Below are positions 1 through 11,334 of a stretch of 64,000 nt of DNA, in pieces (position 1 is the first letter of the stretch; each line of letters opens with the position of its first letter). Position numbers and translations under genes: made by a program. Under the pieces are notes generated by a model that had not been told where the DNA came from, searched no databases, and saw only the letters and a program-made list of their open reading frames with translations. The DNA comes from Dermacentor variabilis. Lineage: Eukaryota; Arthropoda; Arachnida; Ixodida; Ixodidae. The stretch is taken from NCBI RefSeq assembly GCF_050947875.1, contig NC_134568.1, positions 216,425,648 through 216,489,647 of the forward strand, written 5' to 3'.

Positions 1-205
1 TTTCTGGTACACACTTACGAAGCACCTTTTAAATTATTTAATATAGAAGCAGGTCTTTAGTAATTTTTAGCCAACCAAACGCCCTCCTGAATAACATTCC
101 TCCTTCTCCCTTTCTTTTCTGCTCTTCCTCCCCAAGCAACTTTACAAATGTTTCCTGCCAACAAATCTAATATTCTAACTCAAACTTAAGAGAAGCTTTA
201 GCTCA

Positions 206-1493
206 GGGCCTCCTATCTAAACACACGCGAAACGAGAACTCGTTCTTCTCAGCAACCACTGCACCAAACTTGATGAGTTTTGTTGCATTTAAAAGCAAGA
301 GCTAAAACCTGGTGATTGCTAGTAGCAAATTTTTGATTTAGGCCGTCAATTGTTTAATAACGCTTGTTGAAAAATCTCAAATATAGAGAAAACGAAACTA
401 TCAAGTTTACAAATCTGTAACTCAGCAACGAAAATTGATATAACAATTTTATCTATTGCATCTAATAGTACCGCTAAAGCTAAAAAATTGATTTATTATA
501 CACGGCTGCCAAATTGACCGCTAATATGTCAATTAGACTTTTGCAAGACCCTGTAAACAATGTACCAGATTCACGTAAGGTATAAATTGATGCACAGAAT
601 TTGTCCGCTTTGCTCTAACGGATGCAGTTTACAGCGCTGATATATCTGTTCTTAGTGCAAAGCTATCAATTTGTAAACTTCGTACTTCCATTTTCTTGAA
701 TCTTAGCAACTTTTGAAAGTTCCTTCTAAGTATTCGGGCTCTAAGTAAAATTCCGCTTGCAACAGTCACTAGAATTTAACTTTCTCTCTGTCACAAATTT
801 CATTAACATTGGCCCAGTGGATACCTCGGAAAAGCGTTTCTGCGTTTTACACCTATTTGAATAGGTGGCATCGGAGTTCGGCCCGAGCTAAATACATGCG
901 AAATCGGCGATCGTTTTTCAGAGCAACTGCTGCATCAAATCTTATGAGTTACGTTGAATTTAAAAGAAACCGTTAAAATGTAGTGATTTCAGAAAGTGAT
1001 ATTTTATTTAAGCTATCTACTTTCAATACGTAAATTACAAAAAAATCGCAGAATTTCAAGAAACAAACATTGACGTATAGAACTCTACCTCAGCAAATAA
1101 AAACGATATCGCAATTCTATAAACTGCACTTAATAACACATCTAAATCGGACAGCAACGATATATCATACGCGACCTTGAAATGTACCCCTAATTTGTGA
1201 ATGTTGTTGCAAGACCCTTCCAAACATTGTAACAAATTCACGCAAGATGTAAATTCATGCATAAGATTTGTTCGCTATTCATGATCCAACGGATGCAGTT
1301 GATAGAAATACGTATTTGTTTTGCATGGCTGAGCTGCTGATTTGTAAACTTCATGCTTCTATTCTTTTTTTCAATTTTACCAATTTTCTGCAATTCTTGT
1401 GAAAAATTCAATTGTCTAAATCAAAATTTTATTTGCTGCAGTCACTGCAATTTTGACTTTCTTAAATGCAACAAATTTCATTCAGATCGGGTC
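206..1493. repeat. Diverged tandem repeat, two units of about 671-678 bp
   Basis: Two consecutive units align along their whole length: about 206-880 and 881-1493, the second continuing at 2005-2069. Matching landmarks are offset by 671-678 bases, for example CGCGAAA at 226 and TGCGAAA at 897, AACGGATGCAG at 617 and 1288, and ACAAATTTCATT at 793 and 1471. The units are AT-rich and noncoding, with clear substitutions and small indels, so the duplication is old. No open frame or known family is recognised. The array is interrupted at 1494 by a retrotransposon fragment. Sequence before 206 shows no clear third copy. Confidence 0.8.
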
Positions 1494-1995
1494 AGTGGTG
1501 GTGGTGGTGATAACTTTATTGCACACAGGGGAGTTGCGGACACGCAGGTCCTTGGGCCCCCGCACGGCCCCACTGCACTCAAACGTTCATGTCCCGGAGG
1601 CTCATGACGCTGGCAGCCCGGCCTGTGGCGATGGCTTGCTTGGCCGGGTCCTCGGAGCGCAGTAGGGTCTCCCAAGCTTCCCAAGTAGTAAGGTGCTCCA
1701 GGCCCCGCGGGGGAGGATCCGCCGAGCAGAGGAAAAGGATGTGATCGAGAGTGGCTTTGGGGTGGTGGCAGAGGGTACAGGAGGGGTCGGTGTGGACGTG
1801 GTGATAGCGCGAGCGTATATAAGGGGAGGGTAAGGTGCGTGTTTGGAGCCGCCTCCAAAGTGTCTGGTGATAATTGTCGAGGGAGGGATGGGGTGGGGTA
1901 GAGCCGACGCTCGGTTTTGCAGGCTTGCGTCAGTTCAGTGAATGAATGCATGCGCTCCCGTGAGAACCCTGGATCGGAGGCCGCCGGTGCCCGGT
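1494..1995 (-). mobile_element. 5'-truncated non-LTR retrotransposon (I/Jockey-like), 3' end
   Basis: The minus strand encodes the C-terminus of a non-LTR ORF2: a QTRTLPSPY stretch, a zinc-knuckle-like CTLCHHPKATLDHILFLC segment, and a tail ending SVMSLRDMNV with its stop at 1579-1581. A short 3' UTR with an AATAAA on the minus strand ends in a CCA-type simple repeat next to 1494. The insert is bounded by a perfect 9-bp direct repeat, GATCGGGTC, at 1485-1493 and 1996-2004, which is a clear target-site duplication inside the tandem array. The 5' end is truncated and the reading frame is shifted in the upstream part, so it is dead. Confidence 0.85.
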
Positions 1996-2004
1996 GATCG
2001 GGTC

Positions 2005-2080
2005 GGCGGTTTTCTCATAAAAGCATTCCTCCGTTTTAAATGTACTTGAGTGGCTGGCATTGGAGATAGGCCCGAGCTGA
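2005..2080. repeat. Continuation of the tandem array after the retrotransposon
   Basis: The stretch matches the end of unit 1 (about 820-889): a TTTTA-rich part, GGTGGCAT/TGGCTGGCAT, and GCCCGAGCT at 881 and 2070. Removing the insert and one copy of its duplication restores the spacing of about 678 bp. The match stops just after GCCCGAGCT. From here to 2525 I see no recognisable element or gene. Confidence 0.65.
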
Positions 2081-2525
2081 AGCTTCTTAAACAATGGATC
2101 ACACCGGTTCTACGGAAAACCCATGAAACAGAAGCCTGACGTATGCTCGAGACAGTGGCCACCGTGGTGCAGAAATAAAAAAAAAAACACTCAAGGAAAA
2201 CATTTTCAACGGAAGCTTCCCGGAAGCCGTTATCTCGGCTAGACATCTCTCCTTAATGACGACCAGTTGTCTGGCCAGCTAGGTGTCTAGAAAAATCGTC
2301 GATTCATTGCTAGTAGAGCAAGTAGTTGGCCGTCTTCAAGATAAAGCTCATGCATAAGCGCACTCGTTTCCATGTACCGAGGGGAAGCGGCAGTCTCAGG
2401 GTGTGCTTCTTTTTATTGTGTTTTCTTTAGTTGTGCGTCATGGCATACGCCATGGCGCGATTTTCAACATCTATAAGGTCGATACGCCACGTGGTGACGA
2501 CAAAAGGAAACTGACCGAATTGTCC

Positions 2526-3834
2526 ATAATTCCACGAGACGTTCATTTGAGGGATCGCCAGTAGTTTGTGCACAGGCGCGAGCAAGAGAGGGCGCAAGAG
2601 AGAAAACCTGAGGGCTTTGGCTTCTTGAATGCATGCCTCTGCCTAGGTACTACGGATGAGGCTTCTTAGCGCGTTACAGTCTTTTGTCCCTAGGCATGCC
2701 GGCATTGCGGAGTGGGATCGAGTTTGTTTACGCTCGGATGCTGGCTGCCGGCGCGGTAAAGTAAGTGAAGCAGCGGGCTAAGTTAGTCATGGCGCATCGT
2801 AGCTTTCTCGCGCCTGACGGCGATTTACCTTGTTACTAACATCACAGATGTTTCTGTGGGAGCAGTAGCGACTGCAGTACAGCCTGGGCCGCATATATTG
2901 AATATCTAGAAGGCAGAGCAGAGCGCCTTAGCAACCGCGGTTGAAGTTCTCAAATGGCTGAAAGGCCGCCGGTGACGATGACCGACCCAGGACCAGCGCC
3001 GCAGGGGCGAGAAAGTTTGTCCGACGTACTTTCAGAGGCAAAGTTCTGACCGGTGTTGCAGAATTCGCGGGGCGCGGTGGTGCTGAACTTAGCATCACAA
3101 GTTGGCGGCTGGACGCATTTATGTTTATTCAATCGTGTTTTTTACTAATTGTAACAACGTGCCATTATTTCGCATTATTGGTGGCGCCTCCGGGACAACA
3201 AATGACGCCCTCAGGACGCCGCCGACGCCTGCGCTTGCCAGGAGTGTATAAGATCGGCTGTCCGCTATCGCGGACAGCCAATTTTTTATGCGAACACCCC
3301 CTGGCACGCTTCGTCCTCCGCGGCCTCAACCCACGGGCCGCCCTGCTTCCAACTTTGATCCCCCCGCTACCCCTTGGGTGCCCTGGAGATCCTGCGCCGC
3401 CTGCTTTATAGTATAACCTCAGATGCTCTCCTGAGGCCTCCGTTTGCCGGTTACATGTGCCCTCCTGGAGCAGTGCTTGTAAATGTCCAAGCTATCGTCG
3501 CGACGAAAAAAGCGACCCGCGATTTATACAACACCAGTCAGAACATTGCCCCTTCAGACACAGCGATCACCAAATGTGGCGTCCATGCCCTGCCTCACCG
3601 CGCGGGCAACCAGCAGCGGAGCGTAAACAAACTCGACCGCACTCCGCAATGCCGGCATGTCTAGGGGACAAACGCATACAACGCGCGCTAAGAAACCTCC
3701 TCCTTAAGTGCCTAGGCAGAGTCATATATTCAAAAAGCAAAAGCCCCCAGATTTTCTCTCTCGAGCCCGCTCTTACTCGCGCCTGCGCACAAACGACTGG
3801 CGATCCCTCAAATGAACGTCTCGTCATAATTCCT
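2526..3834. mobile_element. Foldback (long-TIR) DNA element, copy 1
   Basis: Two inverted arms of about 240 bp, 2526-2770 and 3590-3834, match when one is reverse-complemented. Shared blocks include GAGACGTTCATTTGAGGGAT, TGCCTAGG and CATGCCGGCATTGCGGAGTG. The interior has no transposase, so the element is nonautonomous. A second, broken copy lies at 10862-12640 and a single-arm fragment at 19933-20062. About 517 bp of the middle (3036-3552) is a separate nested insertion. The superfamily is not identifiable by eye, and the outer ends are uncertain by several bases because no clean target-site duplication was found. Confidence 0.8.
3036..3552. mobile_element. MITE nested in the foldback element, with TTCAG duplication
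   Basis: The terminal inverted repeats extend about 40 bp with mismatches: AGAGGCAAAGTTCTGACC at 3036 against the reverse complement of the sequence ending ATTGCCCCT at 3552. TTCAG flanks both sides (3031-3035 and 3553-3557). The related copy at 12601-12615 reads CTTCAGACACAGCG without the insert, which gives an empty site. A 10-bp hairpin (GGCTGTCCGC with a TATC loop) sits inside near 3254-3277. There is no coding capacity. Confidence 0.75.
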
Positions 3835-4101
3835 GGATATGCGCATAGTATGCGGCTCACCATTCACTCCAGTTCTGCATCGTGGTGGAACTTGAGGAGG
3901 TGCCCAAACACCTCTCTCCTGAATTCCAGTGCCTTCGCAGGAACAAAAGGTCTGTTCTACAGCGACTTTAGATGTTTTTGGCGCTGTTATATGAGTGTAA
4001 CGTAGACTGTGGCGTAACGAACTTGGGGATAAAAAAATGAACAGTTATTGTGGCTACATGCAGGATTCGAATCCGAGTCCCACGAGTTCTAAAGAAAATG
4101 T

Positions 4102-4309
4102 ACTTTAGCAGAGAAGTTTGGGCGTGTTGGTAGTTCAATCGTAAACTGGGATACATAGCGCAAAAACATCAGTGTGTCTGTTGCAGTGGCTTCCCAGTGA
4201 GTATATATATGCTTACCAGCTGCAATAAATCAATTGTTGAAAGTTAGCGCTCGTCCCGTGTTCCTGCTTCGTCCTTGTGTCGTTTTTGCGCTATGTATCC
4301 CAGTTTACG
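4102..4309. mobile_element. Short Penelope-type palindromic insertion with 11-bp TSD
   Basis: A perfect 28-bp inverted repeat (4140-4167 and 4282-4309) brackets about 114 bp. The left side alone extends a further 38 bp (4102-4139), whose complement contains CTACCAACACGCCCAAACTT. This tail resembles those of the Penelope-related inserts at 40647 and 57618. AAAGAAAATGT occurs at 4091-4101 and 4310-4320, an 11-bp target-site duplication. The internal GCGCTCGTCCCGTG...CTTCGTCC text resembles Penelope-like pseudo-LTRs remembered from ticks. There is no coding sequence. Confidence 0.75.
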
Positions 4310-4320
4310 AAAGAAAATGT

Positions 4321-5240
4321 CTTATAATTCGCTCAAATATAGAAATGTTTTTTTAATTACATGGCAGGATATCATTATTCGCCGCTTGCATTTTCTCGTC
4401 CAACTTTTAAAAGCATGTTTTTAGAGTTGCCTTGTCGTGTCAGGGACTGTCATCTCCCTGGCCTTCGATGTACGGCACTCGACGAATGTTTTTACCCAGT
4501 GGTTGTGCGTCTCGACACGATCAGGCGCATCGCGTTCTTATTACTTTTCTAAAATAACTAACTTAGGTTCACGTTTGTAGCCTATTTCTGTTTTCGGTTG
4601 ACGGGACCTCAGCCATTATTTCTTCTATTTCAACATTCTTTAGTGACGTGACGTGCAGTGACCGACCCTACTGCGTGTGACGTGTACTGTGTGTGTTCTG
4701 CTAAGTTCTTTGAGATTTGTCAGCTTGCTTTCTTCTTCCCTCCCCTTCTTCCTATCTTCCATTTCTATGTTTCTGTGGCTTCCTTTCTGAAGAGTAGGCA
4801 GACGTTGTGTCCCTTCCGGTGGCAGATTCCAGCCTGCTCCTAGCTCGCTTACCCTTTCAGCTGTCTAGTGCATATATGTTTTCATAACAAATAATAATAA
4901 TAGTGCCTTGAATTAATGTGGTGTCGTGTTTTTTAGAATGTTTTATTCACTCAGCTGTACTCCACTGGCATAAAGCGCGCAACAAAAGCCAACAATACTG
5001 TGCATATAAATTCGAACACTAGTTAAATGATGGGTCTGTTTGCAATTTCAGTTAATCGAATGGCACTGGTACTGTGGGTCGGAAGGAAGGAAGGAAGGGG
5101 GTGTGCCTTCTGCCTCTTGAGACATCCTGGCCATCCAAAGCGTCAAAACCAGTCTCTGCCAAGACCACAGCCTAAGCGGAGAACATTGCGACGGTGCCTA
5201 AAACAGTCTCATCCATCAAAGACTTTCAGCTTGTTTAACT
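4321..5240. other. Intergenic stretch, nothing recognised
   Basis: No convincing reading frame, terminal inverted repeat or RNA is seen. Composition is mixed, with short T-rich tracts, and a small GGAAGGAAGGAAGG simple repeat sits near 5081-5097. Confidence 0.5.
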
Positions 5241-5247
5241 TCTCAAG

Positions 5248-6640
5248 ATGCTTGTCAACATAATCAGATCTCTGATCACCGGCGTCAGACACCAGCAGCA
5301 TCAGCAGCAGAGCAGCTTTTGGAGGCCCTCGTTCCACTCCTTAGCGGCCTTCATTAGACGTTCTAATGGAAATAATCTGAACACTTGTCTAAAACCTCGT
5401 CCCTTTGTGCTGCAATGGAATTTCAGGTCACTGCGACCGCGGCATGCTGATCTAGTTATTCGGTTCCTCGCACTGAAAACTCCGCCAGATATTACAGCGC
5501 TTTAAGAAACAAATGTAAGAAAAGACGAATTCAGGCTACCAGACTTCGTACATGTATATCCACAGCAACGAGTCATGCAATATAACCACCATGCGGCTCC
5601 TCTCAGAACGCGGACGCTGCGCATTCACAAAAAAAAAAGCATCAAAAAAGCTTCAAAAGCATCGATATACGTACGCACTGACCTAGATTTCACAGTTATT
5701 GATACAGACAACATCTGTGACGCCGAATTTAGGTATACAGCTGTCACTGTAAGCCTCAGAGGTGCAACGGTGACAGTGACAAGCACATACAATCGACCTA
5801 CACGTTCTTCGGAAACCACACTACTGGAGTGCTTAGTCTCTCGGTGTGGCCCATCGTTCGTGCTATGTGGAGACTTTAATGCTATCAGCACTAGTGTTCC
5901 CGTCCACAAGACGTAAAGTCGTGGGGTGGAGATTAATTAGCTTATTATCAAACATGATCTTCAAACGCTTTATGGCGGGCCACCTATGTTTGTGGGCGCA
6001 GGAAATGAGCATTCCACCGTCGACCTTGCGATATCAACGAGATGTGTGTGCCTGGGCTGGTCATGCGAAGCTTACCCATGGGGCTCCGATCACCTAACCA
6101 TTTGATTGATGCCAAAACATACTTTGAGCCGCAAGGCTACTATCTACACAGTGACAAACTGGAAAAAGTTTCGTCAGCTTATTTTCGAGGCGCCATCACA
6201 TGACAGTCTGTTCTGGCGAATGATTGTCCACAACAAGGTATGGTACGACGACGGCGGAGCACAGATAAACTAAACCCCGATCTTAAGTTTTTGAGGCTAC
6301 GCGCCTGTCGACGCCGCGCTTACAGGAGATCACAGCGCTTTAAAATAAGCGCCAACTGGACGCTGTATAAGCGACTTGATGCAGCCATAAGCCGGCACAC
6401 TAAGCAATTCCGTCGCAAGAGTTGGGCAGCCCTGTATAGTTCGTTGCATTATGCGAGTGGGTTTGGGAGTGTATAGGGCAAAATAAATGCTCTCCGCAAT
6501 CCTGAAGCCTGTAAGAATTCAACGACCGCATTGTACGTAGCGACCGGCCAGTCACCGAAAATTCTTGCGGAAGCACTTGCAGACTTTTCGTCTCTTCTAT
6601 GTCAAGTGGCATCACAAACGGCAACCTTTCATCTCTGACA
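5248..6640 (+). pseudogene. Non-LTR retrotransposon ORF2 remnant: endonuclease domain
   Basis: Several plus-strand frames together resemble the apurinic-type endonuclease of I/Jockey/R1-like elements. Near 5407-5460 the text reads VLQWNFRSLRPRHADLV, like the start of the domain. Near 5860-5885 it reads FVLCGDFNA, the conserved Asp/Asn block. From 6240, KLNPDLKFLRLRACRRRAYRRSQR resembles the arginine-rich linker before reverse transcriptase. Stops and frame changes separate these pieces, and no reverse transcriptase follows; the next element begins at 6716. It is a dead, 3'-truncated fragment. The exact clade is not determined. Confidence 0.7.
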
Positions 6641-6715
6641 AGTCAGAGTACCATAATTCTTTGCTACGTTCCTGCCTGCCAGATGGACTGAAGGCTTTTC
6701 ATGAAAGTATACTAT

Positions 6716-6975
6716 AGTCGGGTACAACTTAAGAAGGCAGGAGAGGCCCCGCACAGATGATCGAAGCGCGTCACCCGATTGCCTCCGTGACTAAAGAAAT
6801 AGTCCCGCTGACGCGACTCAGCCCAGTTCGAAGCGCGGGCTGCCATGTTCTCCGTCGGCGGGCTCACCGGCGGTCCGGCTCATGACGTCAGGTTATAGTG
6901 CGGCTCACTGGTGGAGGCGCATCTGCATCTGCCTTTGAGGGGCAAATGCCGCTGCCTTCTAAAGTTGTACCCGAC
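6716..6975. mobile_element. 260-bp MITE with 25-bp terminal inverted repeats
   Basis: The left end AGTCGGGTACAACTTAAGAA (6716) matches the reverse complement of the right end (6951-6975) over 25 bases with one mismatch. The interior is GC-rich and noncoding. No convincing target-site duplication was found. It lies just downstream of the endonuclease remnant. Confidence 0.65.
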
Positions 6976-8604
6976 TGTGCACCGTTTTTTCGTAGGCGCC
7001 GCCATATTGTGAACGCAGTGGCGCCGCCTATGAGCAGCGCAATACTGGCTTGGGTGAAAGAAGGTGTTTTGTTTTGCATGAGGGGGGGGGGGGGGCAGGT
7101 ATACGCTCGGCGGTAGGTTCTGGCGTTTGTTTTCGCGGTCGTGCGGTCTGGTTAGTATAACGTGCATCTTCTACGTGGTAAACGGTTCCGTGAGACGTGC
7201 TGAAGTGGTTTAAGGCGTCATGGACGGAGTTTCTGCTGGCGTTGAGGTGGACGGAACACGCAGCGCGATGTGTGCGCCCATATTTGAGCCTAAAATCAGC
7301 CTCGGAGATCAATTATGTATTTCTGAATGTTCCATTCACTAACGTGACCTTATTGCAGTATTATCTTGTATTTCTAAGCTGCGGTTTAGGAGCCATGAAG
7401 CATACGCGACGATCGTAACAGCGTGGGTACCGTTCTGCTACGATAGGAGCTGGGATGTTACACCTTGACAAGCGTTCAAACTGTTCGCTGCAGGTTACAT
7501 TGCGTGACTACTTGGTTCGATGGATGAGGTTTCTGCCCCTGAATAAAATAGTTTTGGCAAGTAATAGCAGCATACCTTAGAGTCTGAATTAAGCTTCTCC
7601 AGCAAAGGGACTGTTTACGAACTGCGCGAGCGTCCTAAGCAGTGGTAGGTGCTGGATTACAGATATATCTGTTCCATATACCGCATGGTCCAAGCATACG
7701 CCATCAGCGGTTATATATCTAGAAACCTTGTGCAGCGTGACTATGCGAGGTCGTATTGCGGCATTAGCCCGTTTTCTCTTGCTTTTTCGAGGAAGAGGAT
7801 GATAATCGAATTTTTTTTTTCGGTTGTGTTCGTTCCGTTCTCTACGACGCACTCACACGTATTACGGAAATTTTGTCCTCAAAAATAGCCATCGCGTTCT
7901 TTTTATGCGATCCCTCTCATATATATTATGGCTGCATCCAGGCCAAAAAGGCAATGCCGAAGCGCACAGCTTATATATCTATCGTGCTGGTTCACCAACC
8001 GCAGTGATCGCTGTGTTGAGCAGTGCCATCGGCCTCATGCAGGAATGCTAGCGTAGACATATAATTTCAGGCCTACCAGACTTGCCGGTGCCGGCGCATC
8101 ACAAATATTTGATAGCACCTGCCGCTTAGATGTTTCATGGTTGCCTTAGGTTGGCCGTGCACGAGCATGCGCTCTTATGTTTTACGTTTTACTCCCTACG
8201 CCAAGCGATCAGACAGTGAGCTGATTTACTATTTCATGCCTGTAATACAGATACACCGGTTTTTTTGTTGAATTAAAATCGATATAAGCAAAATAGTTCA
8301 CAACACATACACACACAGCGACTAATAATGTGCGTACACCGCGGCTGATAAATTGCGTCACATTTTTGCGACCCCAAGATATATTTCCGCCAACTGTAGT
8401 TACCGATGCACCGAAAGGCTTCCCTGACGACCTTATATGAACGGACATGGCGTAAATGTCACAAAGTACGATCTAAAACATCTCGAAATCGTTCCGCAGC
8501 ACGCGACAGCAATACTTTCAAGCAGCGCCGCGCAGGATCACCCAAGCCAGAGAGGAGCAAAGTCTCGCCGCGCGCCCTTTTCTCCTCGCCCGATGAAAGA
8601 CGAA
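6976..8604. other. Stretch without a recognised gene; possible CpG-rich promoter-like patch
   Basis: The first part (6976-7200) is GC- and CpG-rich and contains GCCGCCATATTG at about 6998-7009, similar to a YY1-type promoter site. A G12 run follows near 7083-7094. A 40-codon open frame begins with ATG at 7220 and ends at 7342 (start MDGVSAGVEVDG). It has no recognised homologue and I do not call it a gene. From 7343 to 8604 I see only short A/T tracts and no element boundaries. Confidence 0.35.
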
Positions 8605-10014
8605 TATTGGCGGCGAGGAGTTACGGAGTCGCCATCTAGCGGAAGCGCCTCGCTGGCGCAGTATGAGGGATCACGCGGCGCGCTCCTCACAGGTTTTGCT
8701 TTCAGCGCTCACTGAAAACACCACGCGCGAGCTCTCCCGGACATTTCTGTAAGTACTTTCGAAACGAGAGAAGTTTTTTACTGTCCAAATAATAATCTTG
8801 GGCAAACTGAAAGCGCACAATCGTTTAGAGACGCTATCTCTTTACCGAATACGTACAGCGAACGCCACTGTGCACGGTCGCCGCGAAGGAGTCTCCCGAA
8901 CCGGCTTCTTGCGTGAAAGGTAGGTAAACGCTGAGAGCAAGCTATGTGAAATATGTTCTTATAGTGTTTGTATAACTAAATGGAGCGTAATAGAACGAAG
9001 CCTCAATGCAGTGATCGCGTAGATTCCCAGCGACCGACGCGTCTGGATGCTTGTCCGCGCACTGTTTCGCTTTCTCCGCGCGCGCATTTTCGCACCGTGC
9101 CATGAACTTTAGGCCGCAGAATAAGCATTTGACAGTATACAAGCAACCATTGTTGCGTGGGTGCTATCAGAGCTGTTCAAAAATAACTTCATTGTAGAGA
9201 CTTCGACGCCTACGGGGACTGTGTGCCGTCACGACGATTCAGTCTTTTTTTTTTCTTCTAAATTCTTGGACGTTTCAATATTATTTCTCGAGTTGCGTCG
9301 CACTGTATGTTTATCGGTGTTCTCAGCCTGCAATTTCTCGCTGCTCCTTTTTTGTAATCCAGTGCATGCATTAATTCATAACACAAACATGACCATATGC
9401 CATGCTTTTTTTTTAATGTGCTTCTTAACGCTGCCTTTTCACTCCACTCAACTTGCCAGTATCTATAGCATCGACAAGTTCATAGACCAAACCGTCATGA
9501 CATTAGTTGGGCAGCGGACTTGGGCGAGCGTCTCAGTGCGCGTTTTCAGAACATTGCAGACCGGGCGCCGTAGCAGAAATCTTCCTCGCGTCTGTGCTTG
9601 CTGCTTACCCGAGTTGTAGCCGATGACTGTTTGCCGGTTTTATGTTTCGCGAGCCAAGCTTCACGCAGCTTCTTGTCCTGCGGCTACGTGTGAATAAGGC
9701 CGACACCGGGCTCTGTTGCGCACATCCGGCACTGTGGCACCGACCAGTAGCCTACCATGTTGCGCGCCTTCAAAGGCACCTATATAGTGCTTGGGCTTAT
9801 AGTGCTTTCAAGCGCTGTAAAGGAGACACTCGAAGTGGGAAAATCTCGCCACTAAATGAGAAGCGCAGCGTACGAGGGAAGTTAAACTCTCGTTTTCAGC
9901 TCGCTTCGGCGCTCCCGAAGCAGCCGACGCGGCCGCTATGTCCACGTGATCCCTAATAGCACGTCACGCCGACGGTGGCGCCAGCTTTTCCAGTGGTGGA
10001 GCTCGAGGCCAATA
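8605..10014. mobile_element. 1.4-kb nonautonomous element, copy A, TIR TATTGGC, TSD ACGAA
   Basis: This segment is repeated in the same orientation at 18546-19932 with high identity over its whole length and a few indels. It begins TATTGGCGGCGAG and ends CTCGAGGCCAATA, so the ends form imperfect terminal inverted repeats (TATTGGC, two bases, CGAG). It is flanked by a 5-bp direct repeat ACGAA at 8600-8604 and 10015-10019. No transposase is seen; the reading frames inside, such as 9161-9619, are shared with copy B but broken there by indels. The superfamily is unknown. Confidence 0.75.
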
Positions 10015-10861
10015 ACGAAGTGTGGCGGAGCATGTCTGTTCCCCGATGATCGGAAATCATCCGTGGTGATACCGATTTGAAAGCATGGGCGTACGAAGCA
10101 CCTTAAATCCTACCAGTCAATATAACAAATGTTATCAAGCTGACTTGTCTTCATCAGGGCGAAGTTGCGCACTTAAGTACTAATTAAGAATTTCAGTGAA
10201 CTAACGCTGTAGACGCAGTACAAATCGTACATGCACGCCGTGGGGCAGCTACGTATCCGGCTAAGAGAAAGAACACTTTATTGTAGGAAAGGTGGGTATG
10301 ATATCGGAACCCTCAATCCAGGGGACATTTTTCCACTGGGTTCAAGGCATAGGCGTTGACTGCGTGGAGTCTGCGCGGGGCCAGAACACGCCCCCCCCCC
10401 CCCCCTTTCGCCCCAAACTGTCCCGGGGTGTGGGGCTGAATCTATATAATGGCTGAGCCATTACATGGATAGAGCGCGATTCCAAAAATTTCTAGGTTCC
10501 TTCTTTTTACATGCCAGTGTGAAGGCGTTGTTGAAGTGGGCACACAACTTGCCTCAACCTCCCAGGCGCGTACGCCGATATCTAGCATGTGCAGATCAGG
10601 GCGTACGCTGCGCCGTGCTCCCATATGGGCTGCAGAATTGAGCGTCTTTTCCCTCTCCCAAACCACGAAGAAGAAGAGAAGATCAGGGCGCCATTCGCAC
10701 GTCTGGTGTTCTGAGGGTTGTTGCCTGTTCCACACCTATACAACTTGGTTGCCCTGCAAAGCTCCGCTGACCTATTTGGCAATACAGCAGCAGTAACGGT
10801 CAGCAAAGTATGAGATTGTTGGCTAAAAAAGCATCGGTTGCAAAAAAGAGAACACTCACAC
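10015..10861. other. Unclassified stretch with a possible retroelement 3' end
   Basis: Near 10266-10275 the minus strand carries AATAAAG after a CT-rich segment, as in the 3' UTR of a non-LTR element, but no coding part is recognised next to it. A C17-C19 run is at about 10389-10406. Nothing else is identified. Confidence 0.3.
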
Positions 10862-11334
10862 GAGTAAGAGCGGGCGCGAGAGAAAATCTGGGGGCTTTTG
10901 CTCCTTGAATATATGAATGTGCCTAGGCACTACGGAGGAGGCTGTGTGCGTTTGTCCCTAGGCGTGCCGGCATTGCGGAGTGTTGTCGAGTTTACGCTCA
11001 GACGCTGGCTATGGTGGCTGGCTGCCGGCGCGGTGGAATAGGTGAAGCAGCGTGCACCGACTCCCCGTTTGGCGACCGCTGTGTCGGACAACCTGTCTCG
11101 CACCTGCGGCGCTCGTGCTGAGTCAGTCATGCCGGACCATAGCTTTCTCGCGCCTTGCGGCCGATGTAACTTGGAAATAGCATCCCTGAAGTTTCCGTGG
11201 GAGCAGTAGGGACCGTATTAGAGGCCAGGCCGTATACATTGAACATCTAGACGTCAGAGCGCCTTAGCAACCACGTTTTAACGCAAGTGGTTGAAAGGCC
11301 GCCGGTGACGGTCGACGCCCTTGCAACTGCTACG

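Noticed and set aside
1353..1951. Plus- and minus-strand frames of up to 157 codons around 1.4-1.95 kb
   Set aside because: They are out-of-frame readings of the non-LTR C-terminus; the true frame ends at 1579 on the minus strand.
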